This document shows, one piece after another, positions 1 to 10,306 of a stretch of 64,000 bases of DNA; the stretch's first letter is position 1, and the number at the start of each line of letters is the position of its first letter. Origin of the DNA: Diphasiastrum complanatum. Taxonomy: Eukaryota > Streptophyta > Lycopodiopsida > Lycopodiales > Lycopodiaceae. The stretch is from assembly GCA_029204225.1 (NCBI GenBank), contig CM055104.1, positions 27,643,253-27,707,252 on the forward strand, read 5' to 3'. The translations under genes were made by a program, and so were the position numbers. The notes beneath the pieces were generated by a model. The model was not told where the DNA came from. It saw only the letters and a program-made list of their open reading frames with translations, and did not search any database.

Positions 1-1601
1 AAAGATCCCATAGTGAAAGATACAAATCAGATTGGATCTCAGCAAAGCATAACTGATTAATCTCTCCAATCTGGCTCAAGGCATCGGCAACACAGTTCGA
101 CGTACCTTTACGATACTTAATGTCAAAGACAAACTCCTGAATGAGTTCCGACCATCTAGCCTTACGGCCACGAAGGTCCTTAGCATCACATATATACTTA
201 AGGGATTGGTGATCAGTCATTACCATAAATCTGGCACCATAAAGATAATGCCTCCAGATTTTAATGCGTGAATGACTGCAAAAAGCTCCTTCTCATAAGT
301 AGAATACCTAGTTTGAGCAGGGTCCAGCTTCTTGCTTTCAAAAGCAACTGGTCTACCATCCTGATAAAGGACCGCTCCAACAGCAAAGTCGCTAGCATCT
401 GTATCAACCACAAAGGGGTGATTAGGATTGACAATGTGTAAAATTGGAGCCGTAGAAACACAGTGTTTGAGAGTTTCAAAACTCTCATTCATTTCATCCG
501 TCCACATCATCAATGGACTTTTTTTGCGGCTACATTTTTTCTTCACCCCCTTAAGAACGTTCATCAAGGGCAATGCTATTAAGGCATAGTCCAAAATGAA
601 CCTGTGAAAGAATCCTGTGAAGCCCAAAAAGGATTTCACATCACGAATTGTCAAAGGTCTCGGCCATTCTCTCACCTTGCAGACTTTGTCATAATCGATT
701 TCAAGACCTTTATCCGATATGACATGGCCTAGGTATTTGAGTTCAGTTTGAAAGAACTCACATTTCAACTCCTTAGCATAGAGCTTTTCTTGTCTTAGAA
801 GATCTAAGACAATATGAAGATGATCTTCATGCTCCTCAAGGGTCCGACTATAAATCAATATGTCGTCCAAATACACCACCACAAACTTTCATAGATATGG
901 ACGAAGAATATCGTTCATCATCTGCTGGAAAGTGGCAGGCGCATTCGTGAGTCCAAAAGGTAACACTAAAAACATATAATGGCCATATCTGGATCGAGAT
1001 CCAGTCTTAGGAACATCTTTGTTCCTAATCCTTATCTGATGGTATCCTGATCTAAGATCAATCTTGGAGAAATACTTAGCCCCATTCAGACGATCCATAA
1101 GATCATCCATCCTAGGTAAGGGATATCTGTTTTTGATGGTCAAATCATTTAACTTTTTAAAGTCACCACACAAACGTGCGCCGCCATCCTTTTTACTAAC
1201 TAAAAGGATTGGTGCTCCCCAAGGGGACTTACTAGGTCATATGTGGCCCATCTTAAGGAGTTCTTGTAACTGCTTAGAAATTTCATCCTCTTCCTTGATG
1301 CTAACCCTGTATGGAAAAAGAGATACAGGTTGGCTACCAAGAAGCAACTCTATATGATGGTCAACACTCCTTTGGGGAGGTAGGCCATACGGGAGTTTAA
1401 CATCGCTATAATTTTGCCTAAGTTTGTTAAATATTATTCCTTCAGGTGAGTTAACACTTAAGGGATTATTTTCAGACACATTCAAAGGCCAATGCGATAA
1501 ATCAATATTTAGGCTCTGGACTGCATGGTCATCCACATAAATTTCATCTTTTAAAAAACAAAGATAAACTTTATTACCAGAATATTTCAACAATGTGAGA
1601 C
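1..1601 (-). pseudogene. Gyp1 pol: reverse transcriptase and RNase H, broken
   Basis: This is the distal half of a Ty3/gypsy polyprotein, which copies element RNA into DNA in cytoplasmic particles. Read on the minus strand it has a pre-RT linker (1601-1300), the KMGHI stretch ending at 1240, RT motifs [27 protein letters not shown] and [13 protein letters not shown], the catalytic YLDD near 873-862, LGFTGFFHRF, and RNase H motifs DTDASDFAVGAVL and TDHQSLKYI. Three breaks are visible: an in-frame TGA at 1237-1239, an in-frame TGA at 889-891 just before the YLDD block, and loss of one base in the A run at 259-262 inside RNase H. The window edge cuts it before integrase. Its gag-protease half is at 8444-9810 on the other strand. 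Confidence 0.93.
1591..1601. other. Inversion junction 1 (11-bp microhomology)
   Basis: The 11 bases CAATGTGAGAC belong both to the Gyp1 pol sequence on the left and to the NA-B LTR on the right. The same 11 bases occur inside the intact NA-B LTR at 5360-5370. Left of this point the sequence is Gyp1; right of it, it follows the LTR from 5371 onward. The partner junction is at 9810/9811. Confidence 0.8.
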
Positions 1602-1842
1602 TCCAATCTTGGTTTTGGAAGCAATTTTGAGTGATTCTCTCCATTTGTCTACATTTGTTTTGATTGTTTTGAGGTTCTATCAATGTGTACTTGATTTTCA
1701 GGTTGGAGTCCGTACCCTGACAGGGTTTCACACGTGTGAAACCAGCAAGTACATTTACCTTCAATAAATGATTGTTCTTGTTTGGATTTTATGTCTAGAA
1801 TTGATCTAGATTGATCTTAATCTTATGTAGATTGATAGATCA
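1602..1842 (+). repeat. NA-B 5' LTR, 3' portion
   Basis: It matches 5371-5611 of the intact 3' LTR almost base for base and ends in ATCA. It carries the 20-bp perfect palindrome GGTTTCACACGTGTGAAACC at 1724-1743, centred on a CACGTG (G-box) core. Because it starts in mid-LTR at the Gyp1 microhomology, it is a rearranged fragment and not a whole LTR. Confidence 0.85.
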
Positions 1843-3411
1843 AGTTGGATTTGATAGCTATCCTCAAAATTTTTGGTCCAAATCTTGTTGTGGGCTGTAG
1901 GAACCCTTTTCACACATGTGAGGCCGTACAGCTCCGGTTTTGACTGAGAAATTTCAAAAATTTGTAGAATTTGACTCGCATACCCAATTTGATTGATTTT
2001 TGGTGCGAAATCAAGCATTTTCTATAGAAAATCTAATCCCTTGATTAGTTCTTGGATAAGATCAGCCAAAAAATTAAAATTGAAGCTTGAAATAGGTGCA
2101 TTAATTGATCTTCTCTGATTTTTTGAGTGTATGTTGTAGTTGAGAGATTTTGCTAAAAATCATAGATTAAGGAGTGATATGCAAGGTGAGAGGTTGAAAT
2201 CCATTGTACCATCACTCTAGATTTGTTCAAGAGTGATAGGGTCAAGTTTAGAAGCATCAATTTGCTAGAAAACATCCTTGGATCTGTCCTCCAAGTGAAA
2301 CCTTTGAGAGTTTCTAGTGCATATAGAGCACCTATGCAAATCTTTTGTAGAATTTGACATAGATTGGCTTAAATTGAGAGTTCTAGAAAAGAGATTGAGA
2401 TCCAAGTCACATTGTTCAACCCTACTCAATTTGTTTGAGTGATTGTAAGGTTTGAAAAGAGTCATTAAGGTGTCTATGGAAAATGTGTAGAGAGAGATCC
2501 AATTTTCTAAGGAGTTCCTTCCTTTGTAGAGGGCAAGATCTAGAAGCTCATTTTGTGTTGTTATTGGTGGAGAGTTTGTCTTCTCCTAAGTGATCAAATC
2601 TTTCTAAGTGGCATTAGCTCTTTGAAGCACAATATCTTAGTGAGAAAAATCACAACTTTTTATTTTGAATTTCATTCCGAGTCTTAAAAAGTAGAGTAAT
2701 TGGTGGAATCCAATAGGAGTGATTGAATTCAATTTGTTGAGCAAAAATTGACTTAGAATGTATGAAGCTCAAATTAGTTCTATTCAACTTTCTTTGTGAG
2801 AGTGTGAGGGTCAATTTGTGATCCCATTGGATGTCTAGAATGAGGAGGAGTCCATATTTGAGTATTCATGCATGGTTGAGATCTTTGTGAATCTCTAGTT
2901 GTCTAATTTTTTAGCTTTGTGAAAAATTGGTGGTATAGTTTGATTTCAAATCAAATCAAATTCATTCTAAATCTCAAGAGTGAGATTATTTGGGTCAAGA
3001 GTGAGTCTAAAAGAAGTGATTAAGTTTGATTTTCATGTGTTTGAGACAAAATCCATCTTTTGTTCAAGAATCTCAAGTGTTGAGAGAACTAGTCAAGTGA
3101 AAAGGAGAATCTAAGTGTCAAATCTTTTTCATATCCATTTCAACTTTCAAAAGAAAGAGTCATTGGTATTTGATGAGTCCAATAAGACATTGGATCTGAT
3201 TTCTTTAGTGATTTGATTCAAAGATTGTGTGCTTTTGTCTTAGTGATCAAAGCAAAGTTTCCAAGTGACTAGTCTTTACTGTGAAGATTGATTCTTAGGT
3301 TTGTGAGCTAGATCTTTTGTAGATCCTTCTAGATTGTTGAAGATGTTCAAATCTAGTCTCTTCAAAGTCACAAATTACATTTGTAGAATCATATCACAGG
3401 TTTTTATTCAC
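1843..3411 (+). other. NA-B leader, no coding region seen
   Basis: This is 1.57 kb of AT-rich sequence between the LTR fragment and the NA-B ORF. It is full of stops in all frames and of short recurring words such as AAGTGATTGAATTTGATT. A CACATGTG element (1911-1918) resembles the LTR palindrome. No gene, tRNA or hairpin of note was found. Confidence 0.6.
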
Positions 3412-4713
3412 ATGGCATCAATAGGTGGCATCCTAGTGAAGGAAAGAAAGAATCCTGAGTGCAACCTTTGTGGCAAGGGAGGATAATTTTTCTCAAGATG
3501 CTACAAAAAGAAGACCAATCCATCCGAGGAGAACCAAAGCAAGGGGGCCGAGGTGAAGGAGGGAGCTTCAAGTTTAAAATGCAAATACAAGAAGGACAAG
3601 TCCAAGGAAAGGTGTTTCCTTTGTGGAAAGGTGAATGAGGCTTGGAGTCCCACAAGGACTTGCAAGATTTATCTTCAAGAGTCCATCACAACACATGTCA
3701 AATCTTTTGAAATTTTTCATTTGGAAGTGCATTGTTTGGTTCAAGATGCAAAGATAGATGTCACTTTCATGAAAGTAACTTGGATCTATTTTATGTCCTT
3801 GGAAAGTATTTTGCTTGGAACTTTGGACAAGTTCAAACTTATTGTTATTATCCAAGAGAAATCAATCAAGAATAAGGAGCAATCACAAAATGAAAATAGT
3901 TTCATTTATGCTCTCATGTCAACTTATGAAGATCTATTTTGCTTTGAAGGGATTTTTGTATCTCAAAGGTGGCTTAAGGCAATACTAGTTGAGTGTGATG
4001 CCTTAAAGTATAGCAAAGCATGTTTTCCTTGTAAGCTTACATTAGTTATGAGGACAAGGAAATGGAAATATCTTCATAATGTAGGATCTTTTGGTTTCAA
4101 TAAGATCATGAATGATGTGTTCATTCATAAAGATGAAAATTGTAAGTTTTCAATCTTAAAGGCAAGTTGTAAACTTCTTATGAGAATAAGTGAAGCATCC
4201 AAAGTGGACACTTATATCCATAAGCAAGTAGTTAGCCTTATCGAGATGGAAATGCCTTTTGATTTCAATATTGGAAAAATCATGCCAAGTTGTGGTGATT
4301 TTTGGACTTATGTTTCTAGCATAAGTAATCTTGATAATCATAGGAAGTGCATATTGAATGGCCATACTTGTTGTGATCATTATGAGACATGGAGGTCTCG
4401 GTTTTCCATCAAGAAGGAGCATCATGAAGAGGATCTTAAGGAGCCATCTCAAGGTTCAAGTGTGCCAAGGATTGAGGAGGAGAGACCTTCTCAAGTTGTG
4501 ATTCCAAAAAGAAACTCAAGAAACATGGTTGAACCCATGTGGCTCAAATTTCAAGGGAAAGAGAAGCATATCTCATGTGAAGGAGCAAGCCTCAAGGTCA
4601 AGCATCTACATGAAAATTGGAAGGAATCAATTTTGGAGATGCTAGGATGGTGCAAAGCTCTCAAGTTCATCAAAGATGTCAACATCAAAGAAGCACCATC
4701 ATGGATATGGTAA
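3412..4713 (+). pseudogene. NA-B Gag-like ORF with two degenerate zinc knuckles
   Basis: The frame opens with ATG at 3412 and runs in one frame to 4713, interrupted by a single TAA near 3484-3486. Around that stop the residues C-N-L-C-G-K-G-G, stop, F-F-S-R-C sit in exactly the CX2CX4HX4C spacing, with the stop in the histidine position. A second degenerate knuckle (CFLCGK, then TRTCK) follows at about 3616-3665. This suggests the nucleocapsid end of a Gag. The remaining roughly 340 residues (Lys/Glu-rich, several Cys and Trp) match nothing I recognise and show no protease, integrase or RT motif. The ORF ends about 130 bp before the polypurine tract, which fits a single-gene non-autonomous element. 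Confidence 0.6.
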
Positions 4714-4844
4714 TTTCAGATCAACATCAAGCTCATTGGCTGATATTCACACCTTTTGAACTAGCAAAGACCAATTCAGCCCATGGAGTCAAGTTCAAGA
4801 TCATCATGTTTTCCATCAAGCTAGATTTACCAAGCTAGATTTTT

Positions 4845-4853
4845 GAGGAGGAG
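4845..4853 (+). promoter_or_regulatory. NA-B polypurine tract
   Basis: GAGGAGGAG directly abuts the TGTGAAAA start of the 3' LTR, the expected place for plus-strand DNA priming. It fixes the element orientation as plus. Confidence 0.75.
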
Positions 4854-5611
4854 TGTGAAAAATGCAAAAATAAGCTTGGTAGAGGCCAAAAATATTGTAT
4901 ATAGATAAACACACATGTGTGGAGCGTGTTCCCACGTGTGAAAATAGTGTACTTGTCATGTACCATAATCATATAGGTTGTACATATGATTTAATTCAAG
5001 TTCTAGTGGCTAAAAAGGCCAAAAACTAGTTTTCTAGACATATGACACATGGCATCAATCTATTGATTGCATGAGCCACATCCTTTGGTTAGGTGTCATA
5101 TCACATGTGTAGAGGACAACTCACATGTGTGGAATAAGCTAAAGTAGGAAAATTTTGACTTCTAGAATATTTCCAAGTAGATCTCCATATAGAAGGAAAA
5201 TGGACCAAAAGTGCTCAAAATAGAAGGTTTTGTCCAAGTGTCAATTTTGCATGATGAATCATCATATGACAAAGCACCTTCACACATGTGGGATCAGAGG
5301 GATGATCAGTACCACGAGCTCCCACTTATTGTATATATAGAGCCACATTTGGCTATAATCAATGTGAGACACCAATCTTGGTTTTGGAAGCAATTTTGAG
5401 TGATTCTCTCCATTTGTCTACATTTGTTTTGATTGTTTTGAGGTTCTATCAATGTGTACTTAATTTTCAGGTTGGAGTCCGTACCCTGACAGGGTTTCAC
5501 ACGTGTGAAACCAGCAAGTACATTTACCTTCAATAAATGATTGTTCTTGTTGGGATTTTATGTCTAGAATTGATCTAGATTGATCTTAATCTTATGTAGA
5601 TTGATAGATCA
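4854..5611 (+). repeat. NA-B 3' LTR (758 bp, intact)
   Basis: It begins TGTGAAAAATGC and ends GATAGATCA. The left edge is confirmed because the inverted copy at 10306 diverges at the same base. It contains several CACATGTG/CACGTG dyads (around 4911, 4935, 5104, 5131, 5283) and the 20-bp palindrome at 5493-5512. Bases 5351-5370 are absent from junction 2 of the split LTR. Confidence 0.85.
5493..5512. promoter_or_regulatory. Perfect palindrome with G-box core in NA-B LTR
   Basis: GGTTTCACACGTGTGAAACC equals its own reverse complement; the same 20 bases are at 1724-1743. The CACGTG core is the consensus bound by plant bZIP and bHLH factors. Its place in an LTR suggests a transcriptional element; this is inference. 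Confidence 0.5.
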
Positions 5612-6451
5612 AGTAAATCTAACATCCAATCCCTCTTGAGGATCAGATTAGGATCCACTCTTGGTCCTTTTTGTACTTTTTGCACAGATGACATTATTTT
5701 GAGTGGGAATCATCTAGATGGAATAAGAGAGTTCAAAATGGTAGATCTCGACCTATTGAACTTCATTCTAGGAATAGAAGTCATAAGAAGATTGTTAGCT
5801 TCATTTGTCAATCTAAGTATGCTACATCCATCCTAGATAGATTTGGAATGAAGAATTGTAAAGGCATTGAGACTCCAATGGAGCAACATGTAAAAGCATC
5901 TATTGATGGCGACGAAGCATCCTTTGAGGACATCACTCTATATAGAAGGCTTATATTGGCTCCTTGATATATTTGACTATAACTAGACCTGATCTTAGTT
6001 ATAGTCTTCGAAAATTAAGCCAATTCCTCCAAAGTCCTTTGGTATTACTTGGAAAAATCACCAAAAGAGTTCTTAGAACTAAGAATTTTGGCATATTGTA
6101 TAGAGGGACTAATCTTGGCTTAAGAGCCTATAGTGACTCGAATTTTGCAAGTGACAAAGTGGATCAAAAGTCAATAAGTGCATTTTCCACCTTATGTGAT
6201 GGAAGAGTATCATGGCGTTCCAAAAAGCAAGATACAATTTCCTTATCTTCCACAGAATCCGAGTATAAGGCCTTGACATCAACATGCAAGGAGGTCGTAT
6301 AGCTCAAGAGGCTATTGGTGGAGCTTCATGTCATTGAGGAGATGCCTATCATCTATTGTGACAACCAATCATCCCAATCACTTGCTACTAATCCTACATT
6401 CCATGCAAGGAGCAAGCACATCGAGATTTCTCATCATTTTGTGAGGGAGAA
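5612..6451 (+). pseudogene. Cop1: Ty1/copia RT C-terminus and RNase H fragment
   Basis: The fragment carries the RT DDIILSGN block at about 5689 (the residue before DD is T, not V), LNFILGIEV near 5757, the TRPDLSYSL motif near 5981, and RNase H motifs AYSDSNFASD, SWRSKKQDTISLSSTESEYKA, YCDNQSS and HARSKHIEISHHFVRE. The sequence between DDII and LNFILGIEV is shortened, and stops occur before 5964 and at 6300. The RNase H is cut at 6451 by the Gyp1 LTR, so Cop1 was the insertion target of Gyp1. The other end abuts the NA-B 3' LTR. Confidence 0.85.
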
Positions 6452-6965
6452 TGTTACGTACCCATAAGGGTACTCAACAGGAAACTTGAGGTGATGGTCT
6501 CAGTTATGGGACGGAACACTGATAGGTCTTTTGGTTGCCACGTGTCAATGTCTCATTGGCACGTGGTGACATTGTTATGGACCTGCGTCAGTGTGCACAA
6601 CTATCGCTTGTCGTTAGTCATGTGTGACTCCTATGGAGGGAGATGACCCACTTGGACTATGTATATAGAGGTGGATCTCCATGAGCTAGGTATTCATTCT
6701 CTCCTAGAGAATGAAGAGCTCTTCCACTGATGGTCAGGTCAGGACGAGTATCTAGGCCTCAGGATGTAGGTAGGTGAGGGTCGAGGGTAAGGCATGGTGG
6801 TATGGGACACCATGGCTTACATGAGATCCGAGCTTGTTTGATGGTAGTCTGTAGCTCTAGTGCACGAGGGTGAGGTGGCGGTACCTCTATGGTTGGGTGG
6901 AAACTTAGCGTTTGTCACTTGTTTGTACTTTAGCAATGACCGGCATGACGATGGGGATTCTAACA
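6452..6965 (+). repeat. Gyp1 5' LTR (514 bp)
   Basis: It starts TGTTACGTACCC inside Cop1 RNase H and ends GGGATTCTAACA two bases before a primer site, giving the usual TG...CA ends. The flanking bases GAGAA (6447-6451) are the expected target duplication, but the far LTR lies outside the window. Its leader and gag follow directly, tying it to Gyp1. Confidence 0.8.
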
Positions 6966-6967
6966 GT

Positions 6968-6980
6968 TGGTATCAGAGCC
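6968..6980 (+). promoter_or_regulatory. Gyp1 primer-binding site
   Basis: TGGTATCAGAGCC is complementary to the 3' end of plant initiator-methionine tRNA and follows the LTR after the dinucleotide GT. Confidence 0.88.
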
Positions 6981-8443
6981 ACCAATCATTGTGAATAAGG
7001 TGCAATCGCTCTAACTTTTGTTATTGGTTGGTTTGAGCTTTTAGCTGTTGTTTTTTAAGGCTTAGTTGATTTTGTTGAATCGATCTAAACAATTTTGCTT
7101 CTTGAATCGTCTCAATCTGAGGTCGTTTTGATTGAAAACAAACCACCTTTGCTAGCTACAGTGGTGGTAGTCGGTTTCTTTTGAATGTTTTACGATTTTT
7201 AAAGCTACAAATACCGATATCGTTTTTGGCCTTATTTTGAGCCTTGGAAGTCGAAGTTACAAAAAAAATTTGCCCAAAAAAAAAAAAATTTCCTCGGGCA
7301 CCCGCACGTCCGCACAGACCTGCGCGCCTGGCTGCTGATTCTGTTCCGTATAGTTTCAGAAAATTCTGTAACCGTTGTAGTTGCGGAACTCTCACACATC
7401 TGCATATTGGAGGAGTTTTATTAATCTTTAATAATTACGTTCACAAGTTCCTTCACTCTTGGTTGTAAAGGATTTCTGTACCTTGCAAGTACAATAATCT
7501 TGGATATGTTGAGAAAATTGTTAAAGCAAATTAAAGCTTTCGTTTTCTCAAAAAAAGTGGTAGAGCCTTTCTTTTTGCAATCTAAACCAAAGAGTTGAGG
7601 CCTTGTTTGGTTAAAGTGAACATGATTGAAAGTTCTTTGTATTTATAGTAAACTTTGAAATTTTGTTTCAAAGTTTACAAAGTTTTTTTTATATTGAGTT
7701 ATAAAACTTAGTCTCTAAGTTTGAACATAAAAGCTTTTCTAAACTTTCAATTTGCTTTAACTAAATTTTGAAGAAAGGGGAGAGATTAATAAAACAAAAG
7801 TACACAGTTGTACAACTGTACTTGCAGGTTGTACCTACTACAGGTACAGACCTGTGTACCCTTTTCTTCATTTTCTTAGCCTCTTTCTTGGGCTTAATCC
7901 TCCTCTTTGTAATCTTCCACATACACACCAAGAAAATTTGATAATTCCTTCATCCTTTTCTCTTTTGGGGAGGAAATTTGATGTTTTTTCCTCCACCTCC
8001 TCCTCATGAATGTATAGTTGTACCTGCACCTTTTCCTTTGCCTAAGGACAAGCCTTAGAGGAGACTTAGGTGTATCTTCAGGCCATAAGGCCATGAGGTC
8101 AAGGCGGTGAACCCAAAGTTGGTTGGGGACATGACCCAAGTGACCCTTGGGTGAGGTGGCGTAAAGAGGGTGGTGGCCATGTGAGTTGAGGGTAGGTGGA
8201 CCCCATAAGGGGATGCCACTTGTTTTAGGTGCCCATGTGCTTGCTAGGTGGCGACCATAAGGCTCGCCACTCGGCAAGGCCTTTTTAAGAAGGAAAAGAA
8301 GTGGGATGGGGGGTATAGGCTCCATTTCCATCATTGAGGTGCTTATTTTGGCTTAGTCTCCTTAAGTAGTGGTCTCAAGTTCTCTAAGTCCTTTTGTTGC
8401 GAAGCCCTTGCAGTTTTTTCTTTGCCTTCTTCCTTAGTGCGCC
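6981..8443 (+). other. Gyp1 leader, non-coding
   Basis: About 1.46 kb lies between the primer site and gag. A local GC-rich patch (7290-7335) and a 146-codon antisense ORF (8334-7894) are present, but that ORF has no recognisable domain. A 16-bp perfect palindrome ACAGTTGTACAACTGT is at 7804-7819, followed by the near-dyad GGTACAGACCTGTGTACC at 7843-7860. These could fold in the genomic RNA. Confidence 0.55.
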
Positions 8444-9810
8444 ATGGACCCTGTTATGCCCTCGGGTGAAAAACCGTCTTCATCACTTTCTCCTCCTGAT
8501 GTAGACACTAACCAGCTTGTTCAGGCCCTAAATATGCTGCAAAATCAAATTTTAGAAATGCAAGCCAAGCATGTCGCGGCCGAGCAAGAGTGGCGTTCTT
8601 CGACGCACTCGCGGTCCGTTGGCGCTTATCCAATGTTTAATCCGGAATTCTTTTCGGGTGAAAAGAAAGATCGGCTTCTCGATGTGGTATTGTCGTGGCT
8701 AGATCAATGGAATAGTCATTTTTCCATGCACAATGCACCTGATAGTACGAAGATCGCATCTGCTGTGACGTTTTTACGCAAAAAGGTGTTTACATGGTGG
8801 CAGGATCTTAAGGAGAGGGCTGCAGCCCCTTCTACATGGGACACCTTTCAAGAAGCCTTTAAATCGGCTTTTCTTCCAGTGTTGGATGATTTTGAACATT
8901 GGCGGTGTTTTGCCACCATGCAGATGAGTACTAGGCCGTTAGATGCCCATATCCAGGAATTCCAAGAAAATCTACCTCGATTCGCCTCGCGAATCGATGC
9001 TATTTTGTTAAAATTACATTTTATCTTGGGGCTTCCAAAGGAATTTTAGCTAGAAGTGCGGCGTAACCGTCCGCAGACAATCAAAGATGTGGTTCACTTT
9101 GCAAAAATCTTTGATGATGCTTATTTTGCCTCTCGCAAGGAGCAGGCTTTGCCCAAGGCTGAACAGAAAGAAAAGAAAATTTTCAAGAAGCGGGGCAGAG
9201 ACAAAACGGCGGACACCGGTTTCCAAGGTGGGAAAAAGCGCATCAAATTGGAGCGCGCCGACTAAGACAAGGCGAGAACCGGCGGGTTGTGCTTCTCCTG
9301 CATGGAGAAGGGGCATCTTTCAAAAGATTTCCCAAAGAAAAAGCAAAAGAAATCTGGCGGGCAATGTAAATCTTCTAAAGCGTCAGGTAATTCGAGTATT
9401 TCTTTTGTTGATTTATCCTTTAAAGCTGGCACTAGCTGCAAGAATTGTTATTTTAATACAGCTGTTTTTGACCCCCATGATCTCATTCATATGAATGGAG
9501 TTGTAGGACGCCAAGCTGTGACTATTCTATTTGATGATAGTTCCACACATAATTTCATAAATGCTAAACTGGTGCAGAAGTTCAGGGCGGCTACCGTGCC
9601 AAGTAATCACTTGTATGTGGTAAAAATGGCGTCGGGGGAAGATCGACAAGCTTGGGATCAACTTGTCCCTCAGCTGCCGCTTCAAATCCAAGATTATGTT
9701 GAACCGCGAGATTTTCATATTATGAACTTGGATAGTGTAGACATAATCTTAGGAAAAGAATGCTTTTATTCCAAAAACGAGCCTTTAAGAAAAGATTATG
9801 TTACTCATAG
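8444..9810 (+). pseudogene. Gyp1 gag and protease, broken
   Basis: The frame starts at ATG 8444. It has a Gag capsid region (PMFNPEFFSGEKKD; FLRKKVFTWWQDL; TWDTFQEAFKSAF), a zinc knuckle at about 9287-9330 (CFSCMEKGHLSKDF, in which the fourth ligand Cys is replaced by Phe), and a retropepsin-like region at about 9500-9770 (FDDSSTHNFI where gypsy proteases normally have DSGSTHNFI; DIILGKECFYSKNEPL). In-frame stops are TAG at 9047-9049 and TAA at 9263-9265; all segments stay in one frame. The coding region stops abruptly at 9810 after DYVTHS. The continuation, starting LTLLKYSGNKVYL, is on the minus strand at 1601, so the two halves are one element split by inversion. Confidence 0.93.
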
Positions 9811-9811
9811 T
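9810..9811. other. Inversion junction 2
   Basis: Gyp1 protease sequence (ending ACTCATAG) meets inverted NA-B LTR (AAATGTGGCTC). Relative to a clean reciprocal exchange about 20 bp is missing here, consistent with end trimming during repair. Confidence 0.75.
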
Positions 9812-10306
9812 AAATGTGGCTCTATATATACAATAAGTGGGAGCTCGTGGTACTGATCATCCCTCTGATCCCACATGTGTGAAGGTGCTTTGTCATATGA
9901 TGATTCATCATGCAAAACTGACACTTGGACAAAACCTTCTATTTTGAGCACTTTTGGTCCATTTTCCTTCTATATGGAGATCTACTTGGAAATCTTCTAG
10001 AAGTCAAAATTCGCCTACTTCAGCTTATTCCACACATGTGAGTTGTCCTCTACACATGTGATATGACACCTAACCAAAGGATGTGGTTCATGCAATCAAT
10101 AGATTGATGCCATGTGTCATATGTCTAGAAAACTAGTTTTTGGCCTTTTTAGCCACTAGAACTTGAATTAAATCATATGTACAACCTATATGATTATGGT
10201 ACATGACAAGTACACTATTTTCACACGTGGGAACAGGATCCACACGTGTGTTTATCTATATACAAGATTTTTGGCCTCTACCAAGCTTATTTTTGCATTT
10301 TTCACA
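9812..10306 (-). repeat. NA-B 5' LTR, 5' portion, inverted
   Basis: It is the reverse complement of 4854-5350. It begins (minus strand) at 10306 with TGTGAAAA and stops at 9812, where Gyp1 gag-protease takes over. Together with 1602-1842 it makes one complete LTR apart from about 20 bp (equivalent to 5351-5370), of which 11 bp survive as the microhomology at 1591-1601. Confidence 0.85.

Larger units (their letters stand above)
1602..5611 (+). mobile_element. Non-autonomous LTR element NA-B (5' LTR split)
   Basis: The element consists of a 3' portion of the 5' LTR (1602-1842), about 3.0 kb internal sequence, a polypurine tract GAGGAGGAG (4845-4853) and a full 3' LTR (4854-5611). The missing 495 bp of the 5' LTR lies inverted at 9812-10306. 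A candidate primer-binding site starts with TGG at 1846, three bases after the LTR; I do not recognise the matching tRNA. The internal region has no protease, integrase or reverse transcriptase, so the element must have been mobilised in trans. No target-site duplication is evident. Confidence 0.75.

Noticed and set aside
1237-1764. ORF joining pol linker to an N-terminal extension shared with 5306-5533
   Set aside because: The shared N-terminal part is antisense NA-B LTR, joined to Gyp1 by the inversion; it is not a real fusion gene.
7894-8334. 146-codon antisense ORF in the Gyp1 leader
   Set aside because: No domain, no similarity to known extra ORFs of gypsy elements, and a single copy; treated as chance.
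9776-9856. C-terminal extension of Gyp1 protease (KCGSIYTISGSSWY)
   Set aside because: These residues are translated from the inverted NA-B LTR beyond junction 2; the same peptide appears from the LTR at 5306.
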